Of a stretch of DNA of 6,102 bases, positions 5,264-6,102 are shown in pieces. Source of the stretch: Clostridia bacterium. Its GTDB lineage: Bacteria > Bacillota > Clostridia > Oscillospirales > CAG-272. Under the pieces are notes generated by a model. That model was not told the DNA's origin and did no database searches. It saw only the letters and a list, made by a program, of their open reading frames with translations. How positions within the stretch are numbered: the first letter of the stretch is position 1; each line of letters begins with the position of its first letter. Location: positions 1-6,102 of the forward strand of contig JAFWWR010000279.1 of assembly GCA_017518025.1 (NCBI GenBank), given 5' to 3'. A program made the translations under genes and the position numbers.

Positions 5264-6102
5264 ATGGCAAAAAACGTACTCAGAAGACCGGTGCTCAAAA
5301 TGGTAGTCAGGGGGTATTCCCCCGAACAGGTGGACCTGTTCATCGGGAGGGCGATGGATCGCGTGGCGACTCTCGGAAGGGAGAACGACGCCCTCAGGCG
5401 GCGGCTCGACGCCGCTCTTTCCGAGATCGAGGAACTCAAAGCCCGGAGGATCTGTTCCGGCATGTCCGCCGAGGACGGCGCCGCGGCGCGTGACGCCCTG
5501 ACCGGGGCAGCGGAGACTCTGCTGGGCCTGGCGGCGAAATTCGATGTAAAAGAAGATGAGCCGGAAGAGGTACCGGAAGAGATCGAAGCCGAAGAGCCCG
5601 CCGCCCAGGAGATCGCGGAGCCGGAAGAGGCGGTAGAGGAAGTCTTTTACGAGGAAACAACCGACGAGGAAGCGGCAGACGAGGAAGTCGCGGCGGAAGA
5701 GGTCCCCGACGGCGCCGGAGAGATAGCCGAGGTCTTCTACGAGGAGGAGGTCGCGGAGGAGGAAGCTCCGGCCGTGACGGAGCCCGAACCGGAAGAAGAA
5801 GAAGAAGAAGCTTTTGAGTTCGTGGAAGATCTGACGAAGGATCTGCCGGAAGAGATAGAGACAGAGACAGAGAACGGGATCGAGGAAGCGGAAGGGGCCG
5901 TAGAAGAGGCAGTAGAGGAGATCGAAGAGGCGATCCCGGAAGAGATCATCGAAGAACCGGCTCCGTTTGCGGAAACGGAAGAAATAAAAGAAGAGACCGC
6001 AAAGGAAGACGACGACCTGCTGGCGAAGCTCAGAGAGTCGCTGACTCTTGACGGACCGGACTTCCCGGACGATCCTCTGGCAAATCTGCCGGATCAGGGC
6101 GG
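5264..6102 (+). CDS. divIVA: DivIVA-like protein with long Glu-rich tail (3' partial)
   Basis: ATG 5264 has AAAGGAG (5251-5257) six bases upstream, a strong start, 25 bases after ylmH. The frame stays open to the right edge: 279 codons are visible and the stop is missing. Residues 10-50 match the DivIVA N-terminal domain: RGYSPEQVDLFIGRAMDRV and GRENDALRRRL, a short coiled coil. DivIVA-type proteins bind negatively curved membrane at poles and septa and recruit partners. The phenylalanine that inserts into the membrane in B. subtilis DivIVA (F17 before R18-G19) is V15 here, while R16-G17-Y18 is kept. After a short Ala-rich helix (about 69-92), residues 96-251 are extremely acidic. By my count about 65 of 156 are Glu, in place of the usual long second coiled coil. 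EVFYEE occurs twice, at 126-131 and 156-161. The last visible part (LLAKLRESLTLDGPDFPDDP) is less repetitive. Position after ylmH matches divIVA; a divergent DivIVA-domain protein is possible. Confidence 0.82.
   Translation, partial: MAKNVLRRPVLKMVVRGYSPEQVDLFIGRAMDRVATLGRENDALRRRLDAALSEIEELKARRICSGMSAEDGAAARDALTGAAETLLGLAAKFDVKEDEPEEVPEEIEAEEPAAQEIAEPEEAVEEVFYEETTDEEAADEEVAAEEVPDGAGEIAEVFYEEEVAEEEAPAVTEPEPEEEEEEAFEFVEDLTKDLPEEIETETENGIEEAEGAVEEAVEEIEEAIPEEIIEEPAPFAETEEIKEETAKEDDDLLAKLRESLTLDGPDFPDDPLANLPDQG
5792..5809 (+). repeat. (GAA)6 trinucleotide run in the DivIVA-like gene
   Basis: Six uninterrupted GAA codons encode Glu177-Glu182. The run keeps the frame, so slippage would change tail length by whole residues. 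It lies in a strand that is strongly purine-rich from about 5550 to 6000. Confidence 0.85.

Noticed and set aside
4333..5463. 376-codon open frame on the - strand
   Set aside because: It is antisense to ylmH and the start of the DivIVA-like gene, which have clear family motifs; it shows no recognisable domain.
5543..6000. Acidic tail as a frameshift or sequencing artefact
   Set aside because: The frame stays open, the ending (LLAKLRESLTLDG) returns to ordinary composition, and the mix of GAA and GAG codons looks like selected coding sequence.

Overview
The window is a GC-rich stretch with seven genes, all on the + strand. It most likely comes from a Bacillota genome, probably a high-GC member of the Clostridia. 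The main reason is the gene order yggS - sepF - yggT - ylmH - divIVA, which is the classic division-site cluster of Gram-positive bacteria (ylmE-ylmF-ylmG-ylmH-divIVA in Bacillus subtilis). The species cannot be named from the sequence alone.

Layout. Positions 1-1348 hold the C-terminal part of a large YhaN/Rad50-like ABC-type ATPase with a membrane hairpin, cut by the left edge. Positions 1388-2680 hold a single-pass membrane protein of the HlyD/membrane-fusion type. Positions 2693-3394 hold the PLP-binding protein YggS. Positions 3445-3984 hold SepF, the membrane anchor of FtsZ. A 102-base gap (3985-4086) contains a strong imperfect dyad able to form a stem-loop. Positions 4087-4359 hold the small membrane protein YggT. 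Positions 4390-5238 hold the S4-domain RNA-binding protein YlmH. From 5264 to the right edge runs a DivIVA-like protein with a very long glutamate-rich tail; its stop codon lies outside the window.

How it works together. Short gaps (12-102 bases) and a shared strand suggest one transcription unit. It links a membrane or DNA-maintenance front end (ATPase, HlyD-like protein) to a cell-division block. SepF tethers FtsZ polymers to the membrane and DivIVA-type proteins mark curved membrane at poles and septa. YggT and YlmH are conserved passengers of the cluster, and YggS acts in vitamin B6 homeostasis. The division block probably also has its own promoter. A perfect TTGACA, a 17-base spacer and CATAAT lie inside the 3' end of yggS, in an AT-rich island that stands out sharply from the surrounding GC-rich coding sequence.

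I see no RNA gene, CRISPR array, insertion sequence or obvious novel multi-gene system. The most unusual items are the promoter embedded in yggS, the dyad between sepF and yggT, the DivIVA-like protein with its Glu-rich tail and altered membrane-binding loop, and the missing switch histidine in the ATPase.
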